This document shows, in pieces, positions 7,082 to 15,994 of a DNA stretch of 64,000 bases. The stretch's first letter is position 1. Each line of letters starts with the position of its first letter. The notes beneath the pieces were generated by a model. That model worked only from the letters and a program-made list of their open reading frames with translations, did not search any database and was not told the origin of the DNA. Origin of the DNA: Hydrogenophilales bacterium 16-64-40 (GTDB lineage Bacteria > Pseudomonadota > Gammaproteobacteria > Burkholderiales > Thiobacillaceae); assembly GCA_002256995.1 (NCBI GenBank), contig NCGX01000004.1, positions 1 to 64,000 on the forward strand, written 5' to 3'. The position numbers and the translations under genes are program-made.

Positions 7082-8637
7082 TTTCCGACTCAGTCGAGAT
7101 CGAACTCAAGCTGGCGCTGCCCCCGCAGCAGGCTGCGGCCTTCCTCAAGCGGATGGCGCGGCGGCGCAGCACACCCGTGCAACAGGCGCTGATCACCCGA
7201 TATTTCGACACCCCGGATTTTGACCTGAGCGCGCAGGGCGTCGCGTTGCGGGTGCGGCGGGTCGGACGGCGCTGGCTGCAGACGCTGAAAACCGAGGGCG
7301 AGCGGCGCGGCGGGCTGTCGCAGCGCGCCGAGTTTGAGATGCCGGTTGCTCGTAGTATGCCGGACTGGAGCCGGTTCCCGGCCGAGGCGCTGGCGCTGGT
7401 GCCGGAGGCGCTGCGCGCGCAGCTGGTCCCGGTGTTCGAAACGCGCTTCGACCGCACCGCCTGGCTGCTCACGGGCCGTGGCGGCGCGCAGATCGAGGTG
7501 GCGTTGGATGTGGGCGAAGTGCGTGCGGGGAAAAACAGCCAGCCCATCTGCGAGATCGAGCTTGAACTCAAAGCCGGTCAGCCGGATGTGCTGTTTGCGC
7601 TGGCGCTGGAGTGGGCCAGCGCATTCGATTGCCTGCCGTTCGACATCAGCAAGGCCGAGCGCGGCGTGCGCCTGGCACGCGGGGTGGATGCGGCGCCGGT
7701 GAAATCCGTGCCGCTGGCGCTGCGCCGCGACATGCGCGTGGAAGACGGCTTTGCCGCCATCGCCCAGGCGTGTCTCGCGCAGTTCCAGGCCAATCTGCCG
7801 GGCGTGCTGGCATCCGATGACATCGAATACGTGCACCAGGTGCGGGTGGCGCTGCGGCGTCTGCGCGCCGCGCTACGGCTGTATCGCCGGGTGTGCGTGC
7901 TGCCGGACGAATTGATGGACGGCTTGCGCACGCTGGCGGCCGCGCTCGGCCCGGCGCGCGACTGGGACGTGCTGTGCGGCGAAACCCTGCCCGCGATTGC
8001 GCCGCATCACCCCGATGCCGACGTCTGGGCGTCCGGCATGCGCGCGTTGCAGGCGCATCGCGCCGAGGTGCGCGCGACCATGCAGGCGGCAGTGATCCAG
8101 GCGCGCCCGGGCGCGTGGTTGCTCGCGCTGCAGCGCTGGCTGCTGAAGCGGGGCTGGCGTGACGCGCCGGAAGCGCAGCGCTTCGTCCAGCTGTCGCCGT
8201 TGAACAAATGGGCGCGCCGGGCGCTGCAGAAAGGCCATCGCCCCATCGCTCGCGGCGCGCGCGATTTCGCGCAACTGCAGGCGGCGCAGCGCCACGCCCT
8301 GCGCATTGCCATCAAGCGCCAGCGCTACGCAGCCGAGTTTTTCCAGACGCTGTTCGCCAGGCGCCGCCAGGATCGCTACCTGACTGTGCTGCGCGACGCG
8401 CAGGACAGCCTGGGGCGAAGCAACGATGCGCGGGTGGCGTGGGATCTGCTGACAGCGGCACATACGACTCCACACGTTCTTCAGAACGTAGTGGATCGGA
8501 GTCCTTTAGGGCCTGCCGACGCGGGGCCGATGGGGGACTTCGTCCTCGGCTGGCTGGCGGCGAAACAGGCGGATGCGGCGAACGCTGAAAGCGCCGAAAT
8601 GGTGCGGGATATCCTGAAACTGAAGCCTTATTGGTGA
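7075..8637 (+). CDS. CYTH and CHAD domain protein (inorganic triphosphatase / polyphosphate-binding)
   Basis: A 520-aa two-domain protein. The N-terminal CYTH domain (about 1-200) opens with E-I-E-L-K-L, the metal-binding ExExK signature, and holds the arginine/lysine-rich tunnel strands, as in the YgiF triphosphatases. The C-terminal CHAD domain (about 220-500) is an alpha-helical bundle rich in conserved His/Arg, for example HQVRVALRRLRAALRLYRR; CHAD domains bind polyphosphate. It is divergent from ppk1 with 63 bases between starts, the expected company for a polyphosphate-linked enzyme. No clear ribosome-binding site precedes the ATG. A palindromic segment with unusual codons interrupts the CHAD C-terminus near residues 464-477. 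Confidence 0.93.
   Translation: MTVSDSVEIELKLALPPQQAAAFLKRMARRRSTPVQQALITRYFDTPDFDLSAQGVALRVRRVGRRWLQTLKTEGERRGGLSQRAEFEMPVARSMPDWSRFPAEALALVPEALRAQLVPVFETRFDRTAWLLTGRGGAQIEVALDVGEVRAGKNSQPICEIELELKAGQPDVLFALALEWASAFDCLPFDISKAERGVRLARGVDAAPVKSVPLALRRDMRVEDGFAAIAQACLAQFQANLPGVLASDDIEYVHQVRVALRRLRAALRLYRRVCVLPDELMDGLRTLAAALGPARDWDVLCGETLPAIAPHHPDADVWASGMRALQAHRAEVRATMQAAVIQARPGAWLLALQRWLLKRGWRDAPEAQRFVQLSPLNKWARRALQKGHRPIARGARDFAQLQAAQRHALRIAIKRQRYAAEFFQTLFARRRQDRYLTVLRDAQDSLGRSNDARVAWDLLTAAHTTPHVLQNVVDRSPLGPADAGPMGDFVLGWLAAKQADAANAESAEMVRDILKLKPYW
8466..8503. repeat. Palindromic element inside the CHAD coding sequence
   Basis: A 38-base interrupted palindrome. ACGTTCT (8474-8480) pairs with AGAACGT (8483-8489), CCAC (8470-8473) with GTGG (8491-8494), and GACT (8466-8469) with AGTC (8500-8503). 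It is read in frame as TPHVLQNVVDRS. Just after it come AGT CCT TTA, codons that are rare around here, which suggests a recent insertion. Confidence 0.5.
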
Positions 8638-8709
8638 GGTCGCCGTGCGCTGCGGTCGCGCTATGCTGGTTTGAACGGATACAGGAACGAATTTTTAGAG
8701 GAAAGCCGG

Positions 8710-9162
8710 ATGGAACTCATTTTGTGGCGACACGCCGAAGCGGACGACTCGAGCCCCGATCTCGACCGCGAACTGACCGGACGCGGCCGCAAGCAGGCGT
8801 CGCGCATGGCCGACTGGCTCAATCCGCGGCTGCCGCAGGACATCCACGTCCTGGTAAGCCCTGCTGCACGCGCCCTACAAACGGCCCAGGCGCTGGGACG
8901 CTATTACGACCGGGTGCCGGCGCTGGCGCCCGGGGCGAGTGCCGAAGACGTGCTGGCCGCGGCGGGCTGGCCGGATGCGGCCTATCCGGTGCTGATCGTC
9001 GGGCATCAGCCCACGCTGGGGCAGGTGGCGATGCGCTTGCTGACCGGGCAGGCGGGCGATCTGGCAGTGAAAAAAGGCGGCATCTGGTGGTTCCAAAGCC
9101 GCGAGCGGGCGGGCCAATTGCAGGTGGTGCTGCGCACTGTGGCAGCGCCTGACTGGTTGTGA
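8710..9162 (+). CDS. sixA: Phosphohistidine phosphatase SixA
   Basis: A 150-aa histidine-phosphatase-superfamily protein, the compact SixA type. The catalytic RHG-like motif is RHAEAD at residues 7-12. The second histidine is in GHQPTLG at about residue 98, and LVSPAARALQTAQAL matches the family. SixA removes phosphate from phosphohistidines of signalling or phosphotransfer proteins. I place the start at 8710 (MELILWRH) because GAGGAAAG lies just upstream and the family begins there. In betaproteobacteria SixA often sits beside ppk and CHAD genes, as here. The 243 bases to fliF hold only a short inverted repeat. Confidence 0.92.
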   Translation: MELILWRHAEADDSSPDLDRELTGRGRKQASRMADWLNPRLPQDIHVLVSPAARALQTAQALGRYYDRVPALAPGASAEDVLAAAGWPDAAYPVLIVGHQPTLGQVAMRLLTGQAGDLAVKKGGIWWFQSRERAGQLQVVLRTVAAPDWL

Positions 9163-9244
9163 TCCCGATAATCCATCAGGCGGCCCTTTGGGCCTGTGCG
9201 AGCCCTGGCGGCGGCTTTGCGGTCACTTTTGCCGCTTGCTCGGT

Positions 9245-9265
9245 GTCCATGGAGCGACCATGGAC
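9245..9265. repeat. Short inverted repeat upstream of fliF
   Basis: GTCCATGG (9245-9252) and CCATGGAC (9258-9265) form an 8-bp stem with a 5-base loop in the gap between sixA and fliF. There is no T-run, so it is not a standard terminator. It could be a binding site. Nothing else in 9163-9405 is recognisable, and no clear sigma-54 or sigma-28 promoter was seen. Confidence 0.4.
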
Positions 9266-9405
9266 TTCTCCCAAGCGACAAAACTGCCTCGCAAATCCAC
9301 TCGCCATCATCTCGCACCCTGATGAATTATCCGGGATAATCGCCGGGTGAATATTCAGCTTATTGAGCAAGACGCGATCCAGTTGAACCCGGCCACCCAG
9401 GCGAG

Positions 9406-10767
9406 GTGCATGCAGTGCCGGGTTGGCTGAGCAGCCTGCGCGACCTGATCGCGGACGCCAGCCCGGTGCGCCGCGCCATGCTTGCCCTGCTGGTGATCCT
9501 GCCGCTGACCGCACTGGCCGCCGCCTATCTGTGGTTCAACCCCCCCATCTATCGCGTGCTCTACACGCAACTGTCCGACCGCGCCGGCGGCGAAGTCATC
9601 GCCGTACTTGAACAGCTCGACATCCCCTATCGCCTGTCCGCCGCCGACGGCGCCATCGAGGTGCCGGCCGCCCAACTGCACGCGGCGCGCTACCGCCTGG
9701 CGGCGCGCGGCCTGCCCAAATCCGACGAGGATGCGCAGGACGAAGTCGACCGCGCCCCCCGCTTCGGCGCCTCGTCGCTGCAAGAACAGCAGCGCTTTCA
9801 GCGTGCGCTCGAAATCGACCTGGCGCGTTCGATCCAGAAGCTCGAAGCGGTCGAACTCGCGCGCGTCCATCTTGCCCTGCCCAAGGTTTCGCCCTTCCTG
9901 CGCGATGCGCCGCCCGCCACTGCCGCCGTGCTGGTGCGTCTGCGCCCCGGCGCGCAGCTCGATGCCGGGCAGGTGGCCACCATCCAGACCCTGGTGGCCG
10001 CCGGGGTGCCGCGCCTGAAGCGCACCGAGGTGCAGGTGCTCGATCCGCGCGGCGTCCTGCTGGGCGGCGCGGCACCCGAGGCCGTCCAGTCGCAGCGCCT
10101 GGCGCTGGAGCAGGATCTGGTGCGGCGGGCGCTGGCGGCATTGACGCCGTGGCTGGGCGAGGACCGTGTGAGCGTGCAGGTGACCGCCATCCTGGAAGAC
10201 AGCGAAACCCGGCAGACGGTCGAGCGCGTGCAGAATGTCGTGGTGGCGGGGCAGGCGCGCCCGCTGGAAAAAACCGTGCGCACCACGCGCGTGCCGGAAG
10301 GCCGCCTCCAGCGCATCAATGCCATCGTGATTCTCGGATTCGACGCCAGCGCCAACGACCAGTGGCGCGCCCGGCAGATGGCCAGCCAGGCGCTGGGTCT
10401 TGATCCGGCGCGCGGCGACACGTTGCGCGTGTATGCGTTGCCTGCAGCGGCGCCCAAACCGCAGGCCGAGCTGCCTGCCGAAATCCCCCAGACCACGGCG
10501 CCCGTGCAAGTTCGCCCGGTGCCGCCCGTGCAGCCGGCCAAGCCGCTGCCCGCCGCCAGTTCGTTCGCCTTGCCGCAATGGTCGTTGGCGGCCGCCGCCG
10601 CGGCGCTGATGCTGCTCGCGGTATCGGCGTGGCGGCGTGCCCGCCACAGGCCTGCCGCCGCGGCTGAAGTGGCGGATTTCGACGCCGAGCTCGACGCTAC
10701 GCGCAGCCGGGTGCTGGCCGATCCGCGCGTGACGGCGGACGTCATCAAGCTATGGATGCGCGCATGA
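9406..10767 (+). CDS. fliF: Flagellar MS-ring protein FliF, short form
   Basis: Forms the inner-membrane MS ring that houses the export gate. It has two membrane segments (about residues 23-45 and 390-409) flanking a periplasmic part, then a cytoplasmic tail ending DPRVTADVIKLWMRA, which matches the FliG-binding tail of FliF. At 453 aa it is about 100 shorter than usual (550-570). The shortfall falls in RBM3: the segment VTAILEDSETRQTVERV passes almost directly to EKTVRTTRVPEGRLQRI, so the long beta-collar insertion is missing. Start is GTG at 9406. First gene of the tightly overlapping cluster. Confidence 0.88.
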   Translation: MHAVPGWLSSLRDLIADASPVRRAMLALLVILPLTALAAAYLWFNPPIYRVLYTQLSDRAGGEVIAVLEQLDIPYRLSAADGAIEVPAAQLHAARYRLAARGLPKSDEDAQDEVDRAPRFGASSLQEQQRFQRALEIDLARSIQKLEAVELARVHLALPKVSPFLRDAPPATAAVLVRLRPGAQLDAGQVATIQTLVAAGVPRLKRTEVQVLDPRGVLLGGAAPEAVQSQRLALEQDLVRRALAALTPWLGEDRVSVQVTAILEDSETRQTVERVQNVVVAGQARPLEKTVRTTRVPEGRLQRINAIVILGFDASANDQWRARQMASQALGLDPARGDTLRVYALPAAAPKPQAELPAEIPQTTAPVQVRPVPPVQPAKPLPAASSFALPQWSLAAAAAALMLLAVSAWRRARHRPAAAAEVADFDAELDATRSRVLADPRVTADVIKLWMRA

Positions 10768-11729
10768 GCCAGGCCGGCATCGAAAAATCCGCCGCGCTGC
10801 TGCTCGCCTTGGGCGAGGAGGCCACGGCTGCCGTGTTCCGTTACCTGAGCCCGCTCGAAGTGAGCCGCCTGGGCAGCGCCATGCGCGAACTGGAGATGCT
10901 GCCGCGCGAACGCGTGCGCGCGATCCTGCGCGACTACGCCGCCGAGGCTGCAGAACAGACCGGATTTGCCGCGGACACCGGACGCTTTCTCGACGAAACG
11001 CTGAAGCGCGCACTCAGCCCGGAACGCGCCCAGGCAATGCTGCAGCGCCTGGGCGCGGCGGGCGCGCAGACGCTGGAGAAACTCGCCTGGCGCGAACCGG
11101 CGGAGATTGCTGGCCTGTTGGAGGCGCAGCCGCCGCAGCTGATTGCCGTGGTGCTGGCGCAGCTGCCGCGCGACGTTGCGGCCGCAGTGCTCGATCTGCT
11201 TCCCGGCAAGACGCGTGCGGACACCTTGCAGAGCCTGGCGCACAGCGACGCGCCCAGCGCCGACATGCTGCGCGAACTGGACGACTGGCTGGCCGGCCTC
11301 GACGCCGTCGCGCCGGCGCAGGGCGAAGCCGCCGTCGCCAGCCTGCTGGGGCAAATGAGCGAAGGCAGCGCCGCCGCCGCCTTGAGCCAGCTCAATCAGA
11401 ACGATGCGGCGCTGGCCGCGCGCCTGCGCGTGCGCCAGATCGCTTTTGAAGACCTGGCGCGGCTGCCGGAAGCGAGCCGCAAGACTTTCTTGCGCAACGT
11501 CGGCGCGCGCACCCTGCTGCATGCGCTGAAGGGCAGCGACGGGCGGGTGCTCGATGCGCTCACCGCGGTGATGAGCCCGACCGCGGCGCAGCGCATGCGC
11601 GATGACCTCGACACCCTGGGCGCCCTGCCGGTGACCGCGATCCAGGCGGCGCAGGACGAGGCCGGCGCCACCCTGCGGCGGCTGGCGGCAGAAGGCGCGA
11701 TCCTGTTCCCGGAAGAGGAGGCGGCATGA
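10764..11729 (+). CDS. fliG: Flagellar motor switch protein FliG, divergent
   Basis: C-ring protein that links FliF to the switch and contacts the stator. 321 aa, in the family range. The N-terminus, MSQAGIEKSAALLLALGEE, is typical, and the middle and C-terminal armadillo-like domains are recognisable (LKGSDGRVLDAL, RMRDDLDTLG). Several usual motifs differ: EHPQ is QPPQ, NMSKRA is VMSPTA and GPVR is GALPV. The start is at 10764, where ATG overlaps the fliF stop (ATGA); an in-frame ATG four codons upstream is possible. It may retain only part of the torque interface. Confidence 0.88.
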   Translation: MSQAGIEKSAALLLALGEEATAAVFRYLSPLEVSRLGSAMRELEMLPRERVRAILRDYAAEAAEQTGFAADTGRFLDETLKRALSPERAQAMLQRLGAAGAQTLEKLAWREPAEIAGLLEAQPPQLIAVVLAQLPRDVAAAVLDLLPGKTRADTLQSLAHSDAPSADMLRELDDWLAGLDAVAPAQGEAAVASLLGQMSEGSAAAALSQLNQNDAALAARLRVRQIAFEDLARLPEASRKTFLRNVGARTLLHALKGSDGRVLDALTAVMSPTAAQRMRDDLDTLGALPVTAIQAAQDEAGATLRRLAAEGAILFPEEEAA

Positions 11730-12355
11730 GCACCAACGACGACACCCCGCCCAAGCACGTCCCGCCCAATCAGGCGACGGCGTTCGAACAGTGGGAAGTG
11801 GTGGAACTGGCTGCGTCCGCCGGCGAGGTGGTGACGCCGGCTATGGAGGCCGAGGCCGAGCTCGCCCGGCTGCGCGACGCCGCGCGCGCTGAGGGCTACG
11901 CCGAAGGACTGGCTGCCGGGCGGGTGGAAGGGGAACAGGCCTGCGGCCGCATGAAGCAGCTGGTCGAAAGCTTCGGCACCACCCTCGACAACTTCGACTT
12001 TCGCCTCGCCGATATGGTGCTGGAACTGTCGCTCGACGTGGCGCGCCAGGTGGTGGCGGGGGAGCTCGCGGTCCGTCCGGAACGGATTCTCGATGTGGTC
12101 AATCTGGCGCTGAAACAGATGGCGGAAACCAGCCGCGAGGCGCGGCTGCTGCTGAACCCGGACGATGCCGCGCTGGTGCGGCCGCATCTTGACCAGGTGC
12201 TGGACAAGAACCGCCTGCGCATCGTGGAAGACGTGCGCATCGTGCGCGGGGGCTGCCTGATCGAAACCGCGCAGGGCGACCTCGACGCCACGCTGCCTGG
12301 GCGCTGGCGCCAGGTGGTGCAGGTGCTCGGCAGCAACAAGAACTGGCTGGAATAA
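11726..12355 (+). CDS. fliH: Flagellar export stator FliH
   Basis: A 209-aa regulator of the FliI ATPase. The N-terminal region contains FEQWEV, like the Trp-containing motif that docks FliH on the export gate or C-ring. It is followed by a helical segment with small-residue spacing ([17 protein letters not shown], a GxxxG repeat typical of FliH). The C-terminal V-ATPase-E-like domain runs through [11 protein letters not shown] to RWRQVVQVL. It overlaps fliG by four bases (ATGA). Since FliH normally also binds FliN, its retention is notable where no fliN is present in the cluster. Confidence 0.93.
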   Translation: MSTNDDTPPKHVPPNQATAFEQWEVVELAASAGEVVTPAMEAEAELARLRDAARAEGYAEGLAAGRVEGEQACGRMKQLVESFGTTLDNFDFRLADMVLELSLDVARQVVAGELAVRPERILDVVNLALKQMAETSREARLLLNPDDAALVRPHLDQVLDKNRLRIVEDVRIVRGGCLIETAQGDLDATLPGRWRQVVQVLGSNKNWLE

Positions 12356-12360
12356 CAATC

Positions 12361-13755
12361 ATGGACCGCATCGTTCGCCTGCGCGAATACCTTGCCAACT
12401 GCCGCCGCGCGGTGAGCTGGGCATCGCCGATTGCGGCCAGCGGGCGCCTCACCCGGGTGTCCGGCCTGGTGATGGAAGCGGTGGGGCTGCAGTTGCCGGT
12501 GGGCAGCCAGTGTCATGTGCAGGTGCCCGGCGGACAGAGCATCGAGGCCGAGGTGGCCGGGTTTTCCGGCGACCGCCTGTTCATCATGCCGGCCACCGAC
12601 ATCTACGGCGTGATGCCGGGCGCGCGGGTGGTTCCGGACAATACGATGGCGGCGCAGCCGCCGCGCCTGGGGATGCGCTACGTGCCGCGTCGCCGCGCGC
12701 AGGACCGGGTGCGTCAGGTGCCGGTCGGCGACCACTTGCTGGGGCGCGTGCTCGACGGCGCCGGTCGGCCGCTCGACGGCCTCGGCCCGCTGTCGCTGGA
12801 ACGCCGGGTGCCGCTGTACAGCCGCCCGATCAATCCGCTGGAGCGTGCGCCGATCCGGCAGACGCTGGACGTCGGCGTGCGCGCGATCAACGGCCTGTTG
12901 ACGGTGGGGCGCGGGCAGCGGCTCGGCCTGTTCGCCGGCAGCGGCGTCGGCAAGAGCGTGCTGCTCGGCATGATGGCGCGCTACACCGAAGCCGATGTGG
13001 TGGTGGTGGGCCTGATCGGCGAACGCGGCCGCGAGGTCAAGGAATTCATCGACCGCATCCTCGGTGCCGAGGGCATGGCGCGCGCGGTGGTGGTGGCCGC
13101 CCCCGCCGACCATCCGCCGCTGATGCGGCTGAACGGCGCGGCGTATGCGATGTCGATCGCCGAATACTTCCGCGACCAGGGCAAGCACGTGCTGCTGATC
13201 ATGGATTCGCTCACCCGCTACGCGATGGCGCAGCGCGAAGTGGCGCTGGCGATCGGCGAGCCGCCCGCCACCAAGGGCTATCCGCCGTCGGTCTTCGCCA
13301 AACTGCCGCAACTGGCCGAACGCGCCGGCAACGGCCGCAACGGCAGCGGCTCGATCACCGCATTCTTCACCGTGCTGATGGAAGGCGACGACCAGCAGGA
13401 CCCGATCGCGGATGCGGCGCGCGCGATCCTCGACGGCCACATCGTGCTCTCGCGCGATCTGGCCGACGCCGGGCACTACCCGGCGATCGACATCGAGGCC
13501 TCGATCAGCCGGGTCCAGCCCGACCTGCTTTCCGATGAGGCGCTGGAGCGCACCCGCCGCTTCAAGTATCTCTATTCGCGCTACATGCGCAGCCGCGACC
13601 TGCTGGCCGTCGGCGCCTATGTGCCGGGCGCCGACCTGGTGCTGGACGAGGGGGTGCGGCTGTATCCCCGAATGCAGGGCTATCTGATGCAGGGCATGCG
13701 CGAGCGCGCGCCGATGGAGTCGGCTCGCAGCGGACTGGATGAGGTGATCGGTTGA
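12361..13755 (+). CDS. fliI: Flagellum-specific export ATPase FliI
   Basis: A 464-aa F1-beta-like ATPase that energises type III export. Walker A is [11 protein letters not shown] at about residue 195, Walker B is [18 protein letters not shown], and [18 protein letters not shown] is the family signature. The catalytic motifs look intact, so the export apparatus is probably active. It lies five bases after fliH and overlaps fliJ by four bases. Confidence 0.97.
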   Translation: MDRIVRLREYLANCRRAVSWASPIAASGRLTRVSGLVMEAVGLQLPVGSQCHVQVPGGQSIEAEVAGFSGDRLFIMPATDIYGVMPGARVVPDNTMAAQPPRLGMRYVPRRRAQDRVRQVPVGDHLLGRVLDGAGRPLDGLGPLSLERRVPLYSRPINPLERAPIRQTLDVGVRAINGLLTVGRGQRLGLFAGSGVGKSVLLGMMARYTEADVVVVGLIGERGREVKEFIDRILGAEGMARAVVVAAPADHPPLMRLNGAAYAMSIAEYFRDQGKHVLLIMDSLTRYAMAQREVALAIGEPPATKGYPPSVFAKLPQLAERAGNGRNGSGSITAFFTVLMEGDDQQDPIADAARAILDGHIVLSRDLADAGHYPAIDIEASISRVQPDLLSDEALERTRRFKYLYSRYMRSRDLLAVGAYVPGADLVLDEGVRLYPRMQGYLMQGMRERAPMESARSGLDEVIG

Positions 13756-14204
13756 AGCCGTTTACGCTGGCGCGGGTGCTGCAACTGGCCGAGCGTCGGG
13801 CCGAGGGCCTGTCGCGCGCGGTCAAGTCCGCGCACGGCATCTGGCTGCGCGCGCGCGGGCGCCAGGTGCAGCTGACCACGCTGCGCGATGCGCACGTTGC
13901 GCAGCTGGCCAGCCAGTTGCGCGCGGGCGTGTCGGCGGCGCAGCTGCAGGAAATGAATCATTTGCAGCATGTGCAGGCCGCCGAGATGCAGACCGCACAG
14001 GCCGCCATCGACGCCGCGCACAGCGACTGGCAGGCGCGGCTGGCCGAATGGATGCAGGTCGAGCAACGGGTCAAGGCGCTGCGCCTGCTGGAGCAGCGCC
14101 ATCTGGCGCAGGCCGCGGTCCAGCAACGCCGCAGCGAGCAGCGCGAGCACGACGAGCTGGTGGAGCTGACGCATCGCCAGGATGCGGGACGGTGGGGGAA
14201 TTGA
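13752..14204 (+). CDS. fliJ: Flagellar export chaperone FliJ
   Basis: A 150-aa, strongly helical and charged protein, predicted to form the two-helix coiled coil of FliJ/CdsO. FliJ inserts into the FliI hexamer like the gamma subunit of F1. The start is a TTG that overlaps the fliI stop (TTGA); position between fliI and the export-gate genes supports the call. Sequence conservation in this family is low, so identification rests on size, composition and context. It overlaps the next gene by one base. Confidence 0.82.
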   Translation: MKPFTLARVLQLAERRAEGLSRAVKSAHGIWLRARGRQVQLTTLRDAHVAQLASQLRAGVSAAQLQEMNHLQHVQAAEMQTAQAAIDAAHSDWQARLAEWMQVEQRVKALRLLEQRHLAQAAVQQRRSEQREHDELVELTHRQDAGRWGN

Positions 14205-14668
14205 TGCGTTTGCTGGAACTGACGCCTGCTGAAACCGCTTTCCTGACGGCCCCTGCCTCGGCCCCAGACCACGTGCAGGCACGCCTGAGCCGCAAGCTTG
14301 CCGCGACGCTGAGCGCGCGTTTGCGCCTGCCGGTCGACGCGCTGGCGATGCCGGTCGATGCGCCGACCGACGCGGTGGCTTCCCCCACCTGGCAGCCCGA
14401 TACGGCGTTGGCCAGCCTGTGGCTGACGCGCCGCCTCGGTGGCCAGCGCGTCATGGGCACGACCGCATTCGTGCCGCACACCCTGATCCATACCCTCGAC
14501 GCCGCGCTGGCGGAGTGCTGGTTGGATGCGGCGGCTCAAGCCACGCTGCCTGCTGTCCTGGCGTGGCGCATCACGGCAGCGCACACGCAGGCGACGCTCG
14601 CCGTGCGCCTGCCGCCCCACACCAACGACATGACGCGCTGGGCGCGAGGAGTGATACGGCATGCTTAA
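14204..14668 (+). CDS. Unrecognised 154-aa protein in the FliK/L/M/N slot
   Basis: Begins [17 protein letters not shown] and lies between fliJ (1-base overlap) and fliO (8-base overlap), so it is very probably translated with them. I see no signal peptide, no membrane helix and no C-terminal SPOA beta domain as in FliM, FliN or SctQ. There is also no FliK-type C-terminal domain. A stretch around SLWLTRRLGGQRVMGTTAF faintly recalls the N-terminal part of FliM/SctQ-type proteins, but I would not assign it. It may be a reduced C-ring component or hook-length-type factor. Function unknown. Confidence 0.75.
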   Translation: MRLLELTPAETAFLTAPASAPDHVQARLSRKLAATLSARLRLPVDALAMPVDAPTDAVASPTWQPDTALASLWLTRRLGGQRVMGTTAFVPHTLIHTLDAALAECWLDAAAQATLPAVLAWRITAAHTQATLAVRLPPHTNDMTRWARGVIRHA

Positions 14669-15008
14669 GTTCGCTGCGGCAGGCGCGTTGCTGCTGGTTC
14701 CTTCCCTGGCGCTGGCCGCGCCCGACACCGCCGCCAGCATGTTCACCGTGCTCGTGAGCCTGGGGCTGATCCTGGGCGGATTCGTCGCGGTGGCGTGGCT
14801 TGCCCGCCGCTACCTGCCGGGCATGGGTGCGCAGGGCGCCGTCAAGGTGGTGGGGACGACCGCAGTCGGCGCCCGCGAGCGCGTGGTGGTGGTCGAGGTC
14901 GACAACACCTGGCTGCTGCTGGGCGTGGGGGGCGGCAACGTGCGGCTGCTGCACACCCTGCCGCGGCCTGCTGATTCAAACATCCCCCCGGCGGAGCGCG
15001 CGCGATGA
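14661..15008 (+). CDS. fliO: Flagellar biosynthetic protein FliO
   Basis: A 115-aa protein with an N-terminal signal-like segment (MLKFAAAGALLLVPSLALA) and one membrane helix at about 30-50. A short cytoplasmic domain (VKVVGTTAVGARERVVVVEV, NTWLLLGV) matches the FliO core. FliO helps assemble the FliP ring of the export gate. It overlaps fliP by four bases (ATGA). Confidence 0.9.
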   Translation: MLKFAAAGALLLVPSLALAAPDTAASMFTVLVSLGLILGGFVAVAWLARRYLPGMGAQGAVKVVGTTAVGARERVVVVEVDNTWLLLGVGGGNVRLLHTLPRPADSNIPPAERAR

Positions 15009-15733
15009 GAACGATCCTGACGTTGGCGGCGCTGGCGCTGAGTGTGCCTGCACTGGGCGCGGACAGCAGCGTGCCGCTACTGTCCGTGACGCCCGGCGCG
15101 GGCGGACAGGTGATCGGCGTGCCGGGCGCGAGTCTGCCGTGGCTGCTGCTGTTTCCGTTTTTGCCGGCCCTGCTGCTGGCGTTCACCGCCTTCACCCGCA
15201 TCGCGGTGGTGCTGTTCCTGCTGCGGCAGGGTTTGGGCAGCCATACCGCGCCCCCGAATCTGGTGCTGACCGGACTGGCGGTGCTGCTGACGATTTTCGT
15301 GATGTCGCCCGCGTTGAAGACGATCAACAGCGAGGCCTATCAGCCCTTTTTGTCCGGCGCGCTGAGCTTCAACGCCGCCGCCGAGCAAGCCGCGCAGCCG
15401 CTGAAAAACTTCATGCTGCGGCAGACGCGGGCCGAGGACCTTGATCTTTTCATCGGCGACGACAAGGCGGTCGATCCTCGGCAGGCCGAGAGTGTGCCGC
15501 TGGCCGCGCTGGCGCCGGCCTTCCTCACCAGCGAGCTCAAGACTGCGTTCCAGATCGGCTTCATGGTGGTGCTGCCTTTCCTGGTGATCGACCTGGTGGT
15601 CGCTGCCGTACTGACCGCGCTGGGCATGATCATGCTGCCGCCGCAGCTGGTGTCGCTGCCCTTGAAGCTGCTGCTGTTCGTCACGGTCGACGGCTGGCAC
15701 CTGCTGGTCGGCTCATTGCTCGGGAGTTTTTGA
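15005..15733 (+). CDS. fliP: Flagellar export gate protein FliP
   Basis: A 242-aa multi-spanning inner-membrane protein with a cleavable N-terminal signal, usual for FliP. Family sequences are intact: FTRIAVVLFLLRQGLG near residue 55-75, VLTGLAVLLTIFVMSP, and the C-terminal FLVIDLVVAAVLTALGMIMLPP. Five copies of FliP form the core of the FliP5Q4R1 export gate. It lies between fliO and fliQ with overlapping stop and start codons. Confidence 0.97.
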   Translation: MRTILTLAALALSVPALGADSSVPLLSVTPGAGGQVIGVPGASLPWLLLFPFLPALLLAFTAFTRIAVVLFLLRQGLGSHTAPPNLVLTGLAVLLTIFVMSPALKTINSEAYQPFLSGALSFNAAAEQAAQPLKNFMLRQTRAEDLDLFIGDDKAVDPRQAESVPLAALAPAFLTSELKTAFQIGFMVVLPFLVIDLVVAAVLTALGMIMLPPQLVSLPLKLLLFVTVDGWHLLVGSLLGSF

Positions 15734-15987
15734 TGGAGGGCGCGGCGCGCGACGCGCTGTGGCTGTTGATGCTGGTGGCCGCGCCGGTATTGCTGGCGGG
15801 GCTGCTCACCGCAATCGCCATCAGCCTGTTCCAGGCCGCCACGCAAATCCTCGAACCCACGCTGTCCTTTGTGCCCAAGCTCATCGTCATGCTGGTCGTG
15901 CTGGCGGTGCTGGGCAGCTGGATGGGCGGACAGCTGGTCGAGTTTGCGCGCATGCTGCTGACCGATTTCCCGGCGCTCGTCGAGTGA
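15733..15987 (+). CDS. fliQ: Flagellar export gate protein FliQ
   Basis: An 84-aa protein with two membrane helices, the usual FliQ/SctS size. Conserved parts are LLTAIAISLFQAATQI and LSFVPKLIVML. The ATG at 15733 overlaps the fliP stop by one base and is preferred over the TTG just before it. It forms part of the FliPQR gate. The sequence gives no sign of damage. Confidence 0.95.
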   Translation: MEGAARDALWLLMLVAAPVLLAGLLTAIAISLFQAATQILEPTLSFVPKLIVMLVVLAVLGSWMGGQLVEFARMLLTDFPALVE

Positions 15988-15994
15988 ATGGCCC

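Noticed and set aside
9159..9350. Small open frame between sixA and fliF
   Set aside because: No ribosome-binding site, no family resemblance, and it crosses an inverted repeat.
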